DNA of 64,000 bases from Acidobacteriota bacterium (GTDB lineage: Bacteria > Acidobacteriota > Terriglobia > Terriglobales > Acidobacteriaceae): NCBI GenBank assembly GCA_021781795.1, contig JAJXWA010000001.1:186001-250000 (forward strand). Reading direction: 5' to 3'. Both the position numbers and the translations under genes were made by a program. The notes below the pieces were generated by a model, which made no database searches, was not told the DNA's origin, and worked only from the letters and a program-made list of their open reading frames with translations. This document shows positions 17,912-26,522 of this stretch, in pieces. Within the stretch, counting starts at the first letter, position 1, and each line of letters opens with the position of its first letter.

Positions 17912-19264
17912 TCAGTGTCCGCGTGTTGCGTGCCGGGCAGACGGCTGTTTTGTTGATGCAATCAGCGCTGCATTGAGCAGCGTGAAGGCCGCGAGCACGT
18001 AGAGGCCCGCGCGCGAGGAGTGAAAGAGTGTGTCGGCCCAGACCTTGACGTTGGGCGCGACTAATCCGCCGAGGTTGCCCATGCCGATGAGAGCGATGCC
18101 GCCGGCCGCGGCGCGATCGGCGAGGTAGGCGGTGGGCAGCGTCCAGAAGAGCGGTTGAACCGTGATGAAGCCAGAGACGGCGAGCGAGAGTGCGACGAGT
18201 CCAAGGACGGGGCCGGTGGATGGGAATGCGAAGCTGGCGCATCCGGCGACGAGGAGGGTGAGAGCCGCGACGTTGCGATGCGACCCATTGCGGTCCGCAG
18301 CTAGCGGCAGGACGTAGACGGCGACGAGCGCGCAGAGCCACGGGATGGCCGAGACGAGGCCCACTTCAAAGCCTGCGGGCTTGTGAAGGAGCGCAGAGAT
18401 TTCAGCGGGCAGATAGAAGATGGCGCCGTAGGTGCTCATCTGGATGAGGAAGTAGATGAGCACGAAGCGCAGGACGTGGAGATCGCGCAGCATGGGCAGC
18501 AGGTCTGTGGGTCCGGTGGCGCGGCGCTCCTGCTCTTCCTGCGCGAGGGCATGAACGAGTGCGTGCTTTTCTTCCGCAGGAAGCCAGGCGGCGTTGGCGG
18601 GCTTGTTGTCGAGGAACCAGAAGGCTGCAAGGCCTAGGATGACTGCCATGGAGCCCTCGACGAGGAACATCCATTGCCAGTTCTGCAGCCCGCCGACGGG
18701 ATGCATGTCGAGCAGATAGCCGGAGAGCGGACCGCCGAAGATGAGCGAGATGGGAACGGCAAGGTAAAAGAGGCCAAGAATCTGCCCGCGAACGCGCGCC
18801 GGGAACCAGTAAGTGAGATAGAGTATGGCGCCGGGAAAGAAGCCTGCCTCCATGACGCCGAGGACCAGGCGGAGCGCGTAGAAGGAAAGGCTGCCGCGGA
18901 CGAACATGGTGGACATGGAGGCGAGTCCCCATGCCACGAGGAGAAACGCCATCCAGAGTTTTGCGCCAATTTTGTGCAGGATGAGGTTACTGGGAAATCC
19001 GCAGAGCGAGTAGCTGAGGAAGAAGAGGCCGGCTCCAAGCGCATAAATTTGTTCCGTGATACCGACGGAGCCTTGCAGGGCCTGCTTGGCGAAGCTGATG
19101 TTGGCGCGGTCGAGAAAAGAGACAACGTACATCAGCATGAGGAAGGGTGCGAGACGGCGGATTGCGCGGGCAACAGCCCGGTCGCGCGCGGCAGCGCGGC
19201 TCGCAGGAGCCATCGAGTCTTCGACTGCGTTGAATGCGGCTGGCGCTGGATCGGGGGAGTGCAA
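17912..19264 (-). CDS. MFS transporter of the anion:cation symporter type, probable L-rhamnonate importer
   Basis: 450 residues, 12 predicted membrane segments. The N-terminal region (RRLAPFLMLMYVVSFLDRANISFA) is the hallmark of the ACS branch of the major facilitator superfamily, which imports organic acids such as tartrate, phthalate, hexuronates and rhamnonate (E. coli RhmT). The gene lies directly upstream of rhmD and downstream of a lactonase-like gene, so L-rhamnonate is the best guess for its substrate; that is inference from context. The start could be the internal ATG at 19214-19216 (MAPASRAAARD), since the first 16 residues are unstructured. Confidence 0.85.
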   Translation of the reverse strand: MHSPDPAPAAFNAVEDSMAPASRAAARDRAVARAIRRLAPFLMLMYVVSFLDRANISFAKQALQGSVGITEQIYALGAGLFFLSYSLCGFPSNLILHKIGAKLWMAFLLVAWGLASMSTMFVRGSLSFYALRLVLGVMEAGFFPGAILYLTYWFPARVRGQILGLFYLAVPISLIFGGPLSGYLLDMHPVGGLQNWQWMFLVEGSMAVILGLAAFWFLDNKPANAAWLPAEEKHALVHALAQEEQERRATGPTDLLPMLRDLHVLRFVLIYFLIQMSTYGAIFYLPAEISALLHKPAGFEVGLVSAIPWLCALVAVYVLPLAADRNGSHRNVAALTLLVAGCASFAFPSTGPVLGLVALSLAVSGFITVQPLFWTLPTAYLADRAAAGGIALIGMGNLGGLVAPNVKVWADTLFHSSRAGLYVLAAFTLLNAALIASTKQPSARHATRGH

Positions 19265-19309
19265 GGCTTCTTCCTCACGGAATGATGCAGTGGAGTCCTG
19301 GATGCATTG

Positions 19310-20299
19310 CTAGAGCGCGGCCTGCGCGGGTGTCCGTGCGCGCCATTTGTAGGCCGCGATGGAGTTTTTGGCGTAGTACTTTGCCGCGGCCAGTGGCGGC
19401 TTTAGCGCGATGTACTGCTCGACGATGCGAAGCGTGTTGTCAAACGACGTGATGTGGTCGCTGTTGGGCCAGTCGCTGCCGAAGAGAACTCGATCTTCAC
19501 CGAAGAGATTCCAGAGAGCGTCGACGCGGTCGCGATAGAAGGCGGCGTCGGTGATGAGCTTGCCATTCTGCGCGACGGGAATCTCAGAGATCTTGACGAA
19601 GATGCGCGAGCTTTCGGCGAGGCGGTTCAGGTCTGCCCAGTAGGCCTGCTTTGCGCCGGACTCAGTGGGGACCTGCGCGTTGGGAAGGTGATCGACGACG
19701 ATGCGGAGGCCGGGGACGCGCTCGGAGACCTCGACGATGGCATGGATCAGGCGTGCATCGGGATTCGCGGTTTCAAAGACAAGATCAGCCTGTGCGAGTT
19801 CCTTGAGCCCTGCGACAAAGCCCGGTTTGTCGAGGTCGGCAGCGAGATCGCGATTCCAGAGATTGCCATAACGAAAGCCGCGGAAGAGAGGATTCTCGTG
19901 CAGATGCTCCAGTTGGTAGCGATAGGTTTCTGTGCCGGGAATGAGATCGCCGATGACGCCCGCGATGACAGGGTGCCTCTCTGCGACGCCGAGGAGCCAA
20001 TCGTTGTCTGCGGCGAGAGGACTCGCTTCGACAGCGATGGCGCCGACTATACCGAAGGGCGCGCTGAGGGCTGCGTAGCGATCCGGAAGCGCGGGCTTAT
20101 AGAGCGCGGTGTCGGTCTTTTCTGGCCACGGGACTCCGCCGGGACGCGAAGTGTCAAAGAGGTGAATGTGCGCGTCGAGCTTGGGCGGGATCGCCTGCGA
20201 CGGAGCGGATTCACCGGAGAGCGGGGATGCCTGGGACCGAGCACTTGCCAGCGCTCCTGCACTGAACGCTGCGAGCTTGAGCACATCACGACGGCGCAT
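19310..20299 (-). CDS. Secreted amidohydrolase_2 family lactonase (probable L-rhamnono-lactonase)
   Basis: 329 residues. The N-terminus MRRRDVLKLAAFSAGALASA is a twin-arginine type signal, followed by SQASPL. The mature part is the amidohydrolase_2 TIM barrel: metal motif DAHIHLFD at about 43-50, GFRYGNLW in the middle, VDHLPNAQ, and the C-terminal FGSDWPNSD with the metal-binding Asp. Relatives (COG3618) hydrolyse sugar lactones such as L-fucono- and L-rhamnono-lactone. Next to rhmD and a rhamnonate-type transporter, opening L-rhamnono-lactone to L-rhamnonate is the likely role. The export signal is notable because known pathway lactonases act in the cytoplasm. Confidence 0.82.
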   Translation of the reverse strand: MRRRDVLKLAAFSAGALASARSQASPLSGESAPSQAIPPKLDAHIHLFDTSRPGGVPWPEKTDTALYKPALPDRYAALSAPFGIVGAIAVEASPLAADNDWLLGVAERHPVIAGVIGDLIPGTETYRYQLEHLHENPLFRGFRYGNLWNRDLAADLDKPGFVAGLKELAQADLVFETANPDARLIHAIVEVSERVPGLRIVVDHLPNAQVPTESGAKQAYWADLNRLAESSRIFVKISEIPVAQNGKLITDAAFYRDRVDALWNLFGEDRVLFGSDWPNSDHITSFDNTLRIVEQYIALKPPLAAAKYYAKNSIAAYKWRARTPAQAAL

Positions 20300-20413
20300 G
20301 GGTTCCTCTGAGATTGAAAGTTCAAATGGGAAAGAATTTCAAACACACTCACTATACAGGTCTGCGCGGACAATTGTCGGGTGGGCTAGCTGTCGCTTTC
20401 GGAGCGAGAGCGG

Positions 20414-22117
20414 TCACTCCCATGTGAGCCGAAGCAGAGAGACCGACTCATGAGGAAGATCGGAGGTCAGCGTGATGGAGCCGTCGTGGACATCGATCCA
20501 CTGAGGCGATGTGAGCAATTGGAGCTGCCCGGCGGTCTGAAGGTGTGCAATCTGCGCTGCGTCAGGATGCTGTGGCGAACCCATGGCGAGCCATGCGGTG
20601 TAGGCGTTGCTGTGGGTGTCGTCGATGCGGTAAAGCGTGAGCAGCACGCGATGGATTCCGGAGGGGAGTCCGTAGATCGAGACGCTGACTGGCGCGGACG
20701 GCATGGGCGTGTTGACGTCGTGGTAGTTCCAGAGGAGCACGGCGGCGGATTGCGCGTCGTGCGTGGCGAGAGCATCGATGTCCGGTGTCTGGCGCACACC
20801 GGTGGCCATGAGTGTGTCGAGCGGGACGGCGCCAGTGCTGCTGGCCTGGACGCGGTCGCCGGACATGAGGCCGAGCATGCGGAAGAGATTGAGGATGGGC
20901 TTGTCGATGCCGTTGGTTGCAAGCGAACGGAAGCCCTCGAAGTAGTCTGTGTCTTCAAACTCGAAGGACCAACTGAGCATGGAGATGAGATGGACGGTGT
21001 GGCGGTCCTGAAGATCGAAGAGGGCTTTGAGCGCTGCGGCGGTGTAAGCGGGATAGAGCGTGCCGTTGCGGTAGTTGTTGGCTGGATTGTTGCGCGAGGA
21101 GCAGGCGGCACAGCCTTCCGGGTCGGCCTCACTCAGAATGATGGGCAGATGTCGAAACTGCGGGATGGATGCGATGAGAGCGAAGCCGCGGTCCACATCG
21201 GTGAGTTCGCGATGGAGGCCCATGGTGACGGTTGAGCCCTGAATTGTGGGTGAGCCTTTGGCGTGGAAGGAAATGAAGTCGAGCGGGATTGCGCCCCCGG
21301 TGGCGGCGCTGTGGCCTGACTGCACATGCGTGAGGAAACTGCGCAGGAAGGCGCGGGCTTTGTCGCTGCGCGGGCTGGTGGTGGCGGGTCCGCCGACCTG
21401 CGCGCCGGGCAGCGCGGCACGGACGCCGGCAACGGCGTAGTCGTAGAGGCGGAAGTAGTCTTCCGGCGTGGAGTGCCAGTAGTCGATGTCGGGCTCGTTC
21501 CAGACTTCGAAGTACCAGTGAAGGACTTCGTCGCGGCCGTAGCGCTCGACGAGATGCGCGGTGAGCACGCGGCAAAGTTCCTGCCAGCGGGCGTAGTCTT
21601 TGGGTGGATTGTTGGAGGCTCCGGAGATGGTGGAAGCGGGGAAGTGGACCTGGTAGGGCTCGTGGCGGTTGGGAAGCGATGCGGCGAGATCGCGGGGCAT
21701 GAAGCCAAGTTCCACCATGGGGCGGACGCCGGCGGCCTTCCACGCATCGAAGATGCCGTCGAGGAGGGTAAAGTCATAGACTGGATCGCCGTGCGCGTCT
21801 TCAGAGTAGATATTGGTGGAGCTGAATTTGAGTTCTGCCTTGCCGTCACCTGACGTGAGCAGGTGATGGACGCGGATGTAGACGGGAACCGGCGCGAGAT
21901 CGTGCAGCTCGCGGAGAAGCTGGCGGCCGTGAGGCATGGTGGTGTAGTTGGCTTCGTCATAGCCGAACCATGCATAGATGGGTTTGAAGGGGCGGGTGGG
22001 GCGATTGAGATCGACCTGAATCTGGACGGGCTGCGCGGCAGGCTTCGCAGTCGCGAATGGAGCCAGGACGGAGATCGCGGCCAGCGCTGCTGCAGCGAGG
22101 ATGAAGCGGAATTGCAT
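20414..22117 (-). CDS. Secreted GH39-like glycoside hydrolase
   Basis: 567 residues from the ATG at 22115-22117 (MQFRFILAAAALAAISVLAP, a clear signal peptide); the frame is open to an ATG at 22180, which would add 21 residues before the signal and is less likely. The barrel shows the GH39 catalytic pair: acid/base Glu208 in FEVWNEPD and probable nucleophile Glu330 in ILSEADPEG. GH39 includes beta-xylosidases and other exo-acting enzymes. First gene of the minus-strand rhamnonate operon (114 bases to the lactonase gene), so it may free a sugar from a rhamnose-containing plant glycan. Sugar specificity is unknown. Confidence 0.85.
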   Translation of the reverse strand: MQFRFILAAAALAAISVLAPFATAKPAAQPVQIQVDLNRPTRPFKPIYAWFGYDEANYTTMPHGRQLLRELHDLAPVPVYIRVHHLLTSGDGKAELKFSSTNIYSEDAHGDPVYDFTLLDGIFDAWKAAGVRPMVELGFMPRDLAASLPNRHEPYQVHFPASTISGASNNPPKDYARWQELCRVLTAHLVERYGRDEVLHWYFEVWNEPDIDYWHSTPEDYFRLYDYAVAGVRAALPGAQVGGPATTSPRSDKARAFLRSFLTHVQSGHSAATGGAIPLDFISFHAKGSPTIQGSTVTMGLHRELTDVDRGFALIASIPQFRHLPIILSEADPEGCAACSSRNNPANNYRNGTLYPAYTAAALKALFDLQDRHTVHLISMLSWSFEFEDTDYFEGFRSLATNGIDKPILNLFRMLGLMSGDRVQASSTGAVPLDTLMATGVRQTPDIDALATHDAQSAAVLLWNYHDVNTPMPSAPVSVSIYGLPSGIHRVLLTLYRIDDTHSNAYTAWLAMGSPQHPDAAQIAHLQTAGQLQLLTSPQWIDVHDGSITLTSDLPHESVSLLRLTWE

Positions 22118-22277
22118 GACCGATGCGAGATGTTGCGCGGCGCGATGGGCGGGATTGGGTCGGGCGCTATTGAAAGGCATGGCGGTGTGGTCGGCGGTGG
22201 AGAAAATGGCCGATGCGCTTTATGCTACGCGCTGGATGCGGTTAGGATGAAGGGCTGCGAGGAATGGAGGCTGGGCG

Positions 22278-22586
22278 ATGGCGGAGTGGGTGAAGATTTG
22301 CGCGGAGACGGAGCTGCCGCCGGAGGACGAAGTTGCTGAGGTGGAGGCGGCGGGACGGGTCTTCTGCGTGGCGCGGCTGGGCGGAGCGGTGTGCGTGGTG
22401 GATGGGACGTGTCCGCATGAGGGCGGGCCGCTGGGGCAGGGCGTGCTGGAGGATGGGCGCGTGGTGTGCCCGTGGCACGCGTTTGCGTATGACCTGCGGA
22501 CGGGCGTGGCCGAGCACGATGCGAGCTTCAAGGTGCATGTGTTCGAAGCTGAAGTGAGGGATGGGGAAGTTCGCGCGAAGGTTTGA
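22278..22586 (+). CDS. Rieske [2Fe-2S] ferredoxin-like protein
   Basis: 102-residue soluble Rieske protein. It has both ligand motifs: CPHEGGPL (Cys and His) and CPWHAF (Cys and His), 16 or so residues apart. Such small stand-alone proteins resemble the NirD subunit of nitrite reductase and the ferredoxins of ring-hydroxylating oxygenases; neither partner is nearby, so its redox partner is unknown. The ATG at 22278 is preceded by GGAGG about 8 bases upstream. Divergent from the GH39 gene and convergent with tpiA. Confidence 0.9.
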   Translation: MAEWVKICAETELPPEDEVAEVEAAGRVFCVARLGGAVCVVDGTCPHEGGPLGQGVLEDGRVVCPWHAFAYDLRTGVAEHDASFKVHVFEAEVRDGEVRAKV

Positions 22587-22591
22587 GGAGG

Positions 22592-22625
22592 GCGCAGCCG
22601 GCTGGGTGGACCGGCGCGGCTGCGC
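22592..22625. terminator. Shared hairpin between Rieske gene and tpiA
   Basis: Inverted repeat GCGCAGCCG / CGGCTGCGC, 9-base perfect stem with a 16-base loop that can pair further (CCGG/CCGG). It lies between the two convergent stop codons and can serve both strands; no T tract is seen on either side. Confidence 0.45.
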
Positions 22626-22633
22626 GGGCTTGC

Positions 22634-23386
22634 CTAGTACTTGACGATGGCGGTGAAGGAGTCGGGCTTGAGGCTGGCTCCGCCGACGAGAGCGCCGTCG
22701 ATTTCTTCCTGGCCGCAGAGGGCGGTGGCGTTGTCGGGCTTGACGCTGCCGCCGTAGAGGATGCGCATTTTGGCGGCGACCTGGGCGCCGAGCAGGCGGG
22801 CGACCTCCACGCGAACGATCTTGTGCGCTTCGACAGCCATCTCTGGCGTGGCGGTTTTGCCGGTGCCGATGGCCCAGACGGGCTCATAGGCGATGACGAT
22901 GGGCGCGGCCATCTCCGCGGTGATGCCGGCGAAGGCTCCGGTGACCTGGGTCTTGAGGACCTCGGCGGTCTTGCCGGCTTCGCGCTCGGCGAGGACTTCA
23001 CCGATGCAGACAACGGGGACGATGCCGTGCTTCAGCGCGGTGTGGAGCTTCTTGTTCACGATCTCGTCGGTCTCTGCGAAGTACTGGCGGCGCTCGGAGT
23101 GGCCGATGAGGGTGTGGGTGCCGCCGATGGCCTTGAGTTGGCCGATGGAGGTTTCACCGGTGTAGGCGCCTTCTTCAGCGAAGTGGATGTTCTGGCAGCC
23201 GACGGCGACCGCGGAGCCCTTGGCTGCGGCGACGACTGTGGGCAGCAGGACAGGCGAGGGAAAGAGGGCAATCTCATCGCGGGTGTGCCCGGCGACGAGG
23301 GGCAGGAATGCATCGACAAAGGCCTTGGCCTCAGAGGGCGTCTTGTACATCTTCCAATTGGCAGCAATCAGTTTTTTACGGGACAT
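22634..23386 (-). CDS. tpiA: Triosephosphate isomerase
   Basis: 250 residues, the normal TIM length. It interconverts dihydroxyacetone phosphate and glyceraldehyde 3-phosphate in glycolysis. Catalytic residues are all present: Lys in AANWKMYK, His in LIGHSERR, Glu in AYEPVWAIGTG, and phosphate-loop ILYGGSV. The ATG at 23384-23386 has GAGGAA about 10 bases upstream. On the minus strand, alone, with no other glycolytic genes beside it. Confidence 0.98.
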   Translation of the reverse strand: MSRKKLIAANWKMYKTPSEAKAFVDAFLPLVAGHTRDEIALFPSPVLLPTVVAAAKGSAVAVGCQNIHFAEEGAYTGETSIGQLKAIGGTHTLIGHSERRQYFAETDEIVNKKLHTALKHGIVPVVCIGEVLAEREAGKTAEVLKTQVTGAFAGITAEMAAPIVIAYEPVWAIGTGKTATPEMAVEAHKIVRVEVARLLGAQVAAKMRILYGGSVKPDNATALCGQEEIDGALVGGASLKPDSFTAIVKY

Positions 23387-23740
23387 GTCTTCTGGGTTCC
23401 TCGATTTGATTTTATCGAACGGGTTGGAGCCACAGAGTGACGGTGGGCACTGTGGCGAACCGGACTGATTCGGTCGGAGTTCGAGGAGCGGTTTTCAGAC
23501 GTGCGGTCTGTGAAAAAGAAAAATATTCCAAGGGGGGTGGGGTATTTCCCGGCGGGGGCAGGCGGACAGAGTTCGCCTGATTGAGACGCGGAGTGCGACG
23601 GGTTGGAGGGCGCTGATTTTCATGACTATCACTATTTTGCGCGTTTGCGGGAATTAACCTGCAAAACGGGGCGAGGAGAATTGTTTTTGGAATGAGTGAG
23701 TTAGAAAATAATTTGCACGGAAGGGCTGGATGGGAGAGGC

Positions 23741-23773
23741 AGCTTCTAGCTTCTAGCTCCTAGCTTTTAGCTC
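23741..23773. repeat. Heptamer tandem repeat (AGCTTCT-type)
   Basis: Almost five units with a 7-base period: AGCTTCT, AGCTTCT, AGCTCCT, AGCTTTT, AGCTC. Short, slightly degenerate, in non-coding sequence next to a hairpin. Confidence 0.75.
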
Positions 23774-23807
23774 GGCGGTGGCGGGGGTGGGGGTGTGGCT
23801 TTCCCAC

Positions 23808-23836
23808 TCAAGACGCCTGCTGCGCAGACGTCTTGA
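23808..23836. terminator. Hairpin at 3' end of cytochrome gene / possible dispersed repeat
   Basis: Inverted repeat TCAAGACG / CGTCTTGA, 8-base perfect stem, 13-base loop (CCTGCTGCGCAGA). It lies 36 bases beyond the cytochrome stop codon on the minus strand. Could be a terminator; its flanks and compactness also suit a REP-like dispersed element. Confidence 0.5.
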
Positions 23837-23872
23837 ATGGGGCACCCGGAGAGGTGTGGCTGGGCCTGGTGG

Positions 23873-26215
23873 TTAGAAGCCAGCGCCGGGGATGTAGTGG
23901 TACTCGATCTTGCCGGGGTGTTGGACGGGGTCGCCGGTGAGATCGTGGGCGTGCCAGACGACGCTTTCGGCAGCGACCTCAGAGTGCTTGCCGAGGAACT
24001 CGAGGGCGTAGACGCTGGCGGTTGGGTCGTCTTTCTGGTCAGCGAACTTGGCGGACTCGATGGCGGATTTCTGCCGTTCGCCGAGGCGGCGGTAGACGAT
24101 GGCGAGTGAGTAGTGCGCGGCGAGGTCGTCGGGGTCGATGGCCTGCAGCTTCTCGTAGGCGTCGCGGGCGTGGGCGTAATCGTGGGCCTGGAAGTAGCTG
24201 AAGCCGAGCTCGCGGAGGCCGTCTTTGGAGCGGGGATATTTAGTGAGCATGGCCTGGAAGTCGGTGATGGCCTCTTTGACGTGGCCCGCGTTGCGCTCGA
24301 CGAGGGCCTGGTAGTAGAGAGCGCGAGGGTCGCCGGGGAGCAGGGTGAGAGCTTTGGCGAGATTCGCGCCGGCGTCGGTGTAGCGCTCCCATGAGATTTC
24401 AACGACGGCCATATTGGTGTAGGCGTCAGCGTAGTCGGGGCGAAGGGTGGCGACGCGCTCGAAGGCGTGGACGGAGTCCTGATACTGCTGTGCGTCGAGG
24501 AGGGCGATGCCGTAGTTGTTCCAGCGCATCCACTCGGGGTTTTCTTCCGCGGCGGGAGGGACGGGGGCGTTGAGGCCGATGTGGAAGGTGCGGGTTTGCG
24601 AGGCGATGTCGATGACGGGCTGCGGGTAGTGCTTCTGGTCAAAGACGTAGTCGATGAAGTGCTGGTTGAAGCGGCGGTACTTGACCGTGGCGGTGATGGA
24701 AATCTGGCCGGAGATGTCTTTGGGCAGGCGGAAGCGATAGCGCACGACCTGCGAGCGTCCGGACTGGATGGTGTTGTTGTAAGCGAGGACGCGGTTGTGC
24801 CAGATCTGATGGATGTCGTTCAGCTCGCCCTGCTTGTTAATGAGGCGGTTGGTGAAGGAGTGAGCGGCGGGGTCGAGGTTGCCGTCGGGCTGGAGGAAGC
24901 CGCTCTCGGCGAGGGTTTTGCCGGTCATGTCCTTGACGGCGAAGTCGACCCAGGCCTCGTAGAAGTCGCGCTGCTCGGGGATGAGCGAGTGGCCGATGCC
25001 TTTGTTCTGAATGACGACGTCGGCGATGAGGGTGGCGCCGGGTATGAGCGAGAAGCTGGTGAGGCCGAGAGGCGCGATGAGGACCTGATCTTTGGGTGTG
25101 GCCTCAGCGGATTCGTTTTCGAGGGCGAAGATGTCGACGTTGAGGACGCCCTTGCCGTCGAAGCCGTGCTGGAGGAAGTCGACGAGTTTCTGGGCCTGTT
25201 CGTCGTAGTGGTAGTAGGCGGGCATGAGGGAGTTGCCACCGACCCAGCGGTGGTTGCGGAACTGACCGTCTTTCGCGCCAGGCTCGGAGACGCCTTCGAC
25301 GACGGGCGCGGCCTTCATGTGGCAGGTCTGGCAGGTGGAGACAACATCTTTGCGATAGAAGGGCAGGGGCGACTCCTTTGAGAAGCTGGAGCCCTGCCAC
25401 TCGTCGTAGACGGTGAAGGCGCGGAGCCATTTGTAGTCGTCCATGCTGCGGGGGATGGCGGCTTTGTGGCAGGAGGCGCAGTACTCGGGAGTCTTGTAGA
25501 TGGGGCGCATGACGGCTTTGGAGTGGCGGTCAAGATGCGCGAGGATTTCGGAGTCGGGGACGGGGCCGGGGATGGGCGCGCCGTTGGCGTCAACGAGGAC
25601 GGCCGGAATGCCCATGATGTAGCTGCCGGTGCCGGTGGTATCGACGGACTGGATGGAGTGGCAGGTGGAGCAGGTGACGCCTTCGTTCTCAAAGGGGCGC
25701 TTTTTTGGCATGCCCTGGGAGAGATCACCGGAGAGCAGCGCGACGGGATTGTGGCAGCCCTCGCAGTGGCGCGAGTACTGGACGCCCTTTTCGTCGATGA
25801 GCATGTTGACGTTTTTGAGGTACCAGGGGTTGCGGAAGGCGTTGGCGTGGACGGACTGACGCCACTCGTTGTAGGCCTGCTGGTGGCAGTGGCCGCAGTA
25901 CTCAGCGGTGTAAAAGCTCTTGGGGCTGAGGAACTGGCCGTTGGCGGAGGTGGCGTTCGAGGGCAGGAACGGGGCGTCTTTGCCGAAGGCGTAGTTGTAG
26001 CGGGAGGCGACGGAGTCATGGAACGGCGTAGTGGGGCCGGTAATGGGGAGGTGGGTGGCGTAGTCGGCGAGGGGCTGGTTGGATGGGGTGGTTGCGGTGT
26101 TTGGAGCTGGAGATGCGGGCGCGGCTGGGCCGGAGGCCGTGGCGTGAGGGGCGAGCGCGAGGGACAGTGCGATGGGGAGGGCGATAAACAGGTCGCGGTG
26201 TGCGCCTTTCAACAT
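23873..26215 (-). CDS. Secreted pentaheme cytochrome c with C-terminal TPR domain
   Basis: 780 residues with a Sec signal (DLFIALPIALSLALAPHATA). Five CXXCH heme-binding motifs: CGHCH (107-111), CEGCH (151-155), CSTCH (182-186), CASCH (246-250) and CQTCH (295-299), in the style of cytochrome c554-like proteins. A beta-rich middle domain (about 330-580) follows, then about four tetratricopeptide repeats (about 590-750, e.g. DSVHAFERVATLRPDYADAY). It therefore combines periplasmic electron transfer with a protein-binding scaffold. Redox partner unknown. It is divergent from the complex I operon across 307 bases. Confidence 0.88.
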   Translation of the reverse strand: MLKGAHRDLFIALPIALSLALAPHATASGPAAPASPAPNTATTPSNQPLADYATHLPITGPTTPFHDSVASRYNYAFGKDAPFLPSNATSANGQFLSPKSFYTAEYCGHCHQQAYNEWRQSVHANAFRNPWYLKNVNMLIDEKGVQYSRHCEGCHNPVALLSGDLSQGMPKKRPFENEGVTCSTCHSIQSVDTTGTGSYIMGIPAVLVDANGAPIPGPVPDSEILAHLDRHSKAVMRPIYKTPEYCASCHKAAIPRSMDDYKWLRAFTVYDEWQGSSFSKESPLPFYRKDVVSTCQTCHMKAAPVVEGVSEPGAKDGQFRNHRWVGGNSLMPAYYHYDEQAQKLVDFLQHGFDGKGVLNVDIFALENESAEATPKDQVLIAPLGLTSFSLIPGATLIADVVIQNKGIGHSLIPEQRDFYEAWVDFAVKDMTGKTLAESGFLQPDGNLDPAAHSFTNRLINKQGELNDIHQIWHNRVLAYNNTIQSGRSQVVRYRFRLPKDISGQISITATVKYRRFNQHFIDYVFDQKHYPQPVIDIASQTRTFHIGLNAPVPPAAEENPEWMRWNNYGIALLDAQQYQDSVHAFERVATLRPDYADAYTNMAVVEISWERYTDAGANLAKALTLLPGDPRALYYQALVERNAGHVKEAITDFQAMLTKYPRSKDGLRELGFSYFQAHDYAHARDAYEKLQAIDPDDLAAHYSLAIVYRRLGERQKSAIESAKFADQKDDPTASVYALEFLGKHSEVAAESVVWHAHDLTGDPVQHPGKIEYHYIPGAGF

Positions 26216-26522
26216 GGTGCGGCGATCTCCGGGGAACTTGGCTCAGCCGGCGCGGTGGTACGCAGAGAAAGCGCGGCGATGTACTGACAGTAGCAGGGCG
26301 AAGGGGTTCTCTGTCCACCATCCAAAGATGGAGTGGGGCGGCGGATACGCAGACGCGGTGGGGCGTGCCGCACTGGATGGGTGGGGAATTTCAGCCAACG
26401 GTTCATAACGTGGGATGAATGGGGAGAAATGGCCTGTGTGATGTGTGCTGTAGCTCACATCCACTTCGCCAAACGACCCCCGAAACTGTTACGGTGATTT
26501 CGAGGGGTTTTGATTTCAGCAG
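26216..26522. other. Divergent regulatory region between cytochrome and nuo genes
   Basis: 307 bases between the two divergent start codons, no supportable gene. It should hold promoters for both operons. I find one good palindrome (26441-26460) but no convincing -35/-10 pair. Confidence 0.6.
26441..26460. promoter_or_regulatory. Palindrome resembling a CRP/FNR-family operator
   Basis: ATGTG-T-GCT-GT-AGC-T-CACAT: 16 of 20 positions are symmetric. The outer TGTG/CACA arms look like a CRP-family site, though the half-site spacing differs by two from the classic TGTGA-N6-TCACA (an asymmetric TGTGC-N6-TCACA match also exists at 26444-26459). It is centred about 72 bases before the nuoA start. 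Confidence 0.45.

Larger units (their letters stand above)
23387..23872. other. Long intergenic region upstream of tpiA
   Basis: 486 bases without a supportable gene. It is more AT-rich in parts than its surroundings. It holds the tpiA leader, a short 7-base-period repeat (23741-23773) and a strong hairpin (23808-23836) just after the cytochrome gene's 3' end. Proline-rich reading frames that cross it are high-GC shadows. Confidence 0.6.

Noticed and set aside
23767..24642. 291-codon Pro/Ser/Thr-rich minus-strand frame
   Set aside because: It overlaps the TPR part of the cytochrome in another frame; the Pro run at its end comes from the GGTGGCGGGGGTGGG stretch.
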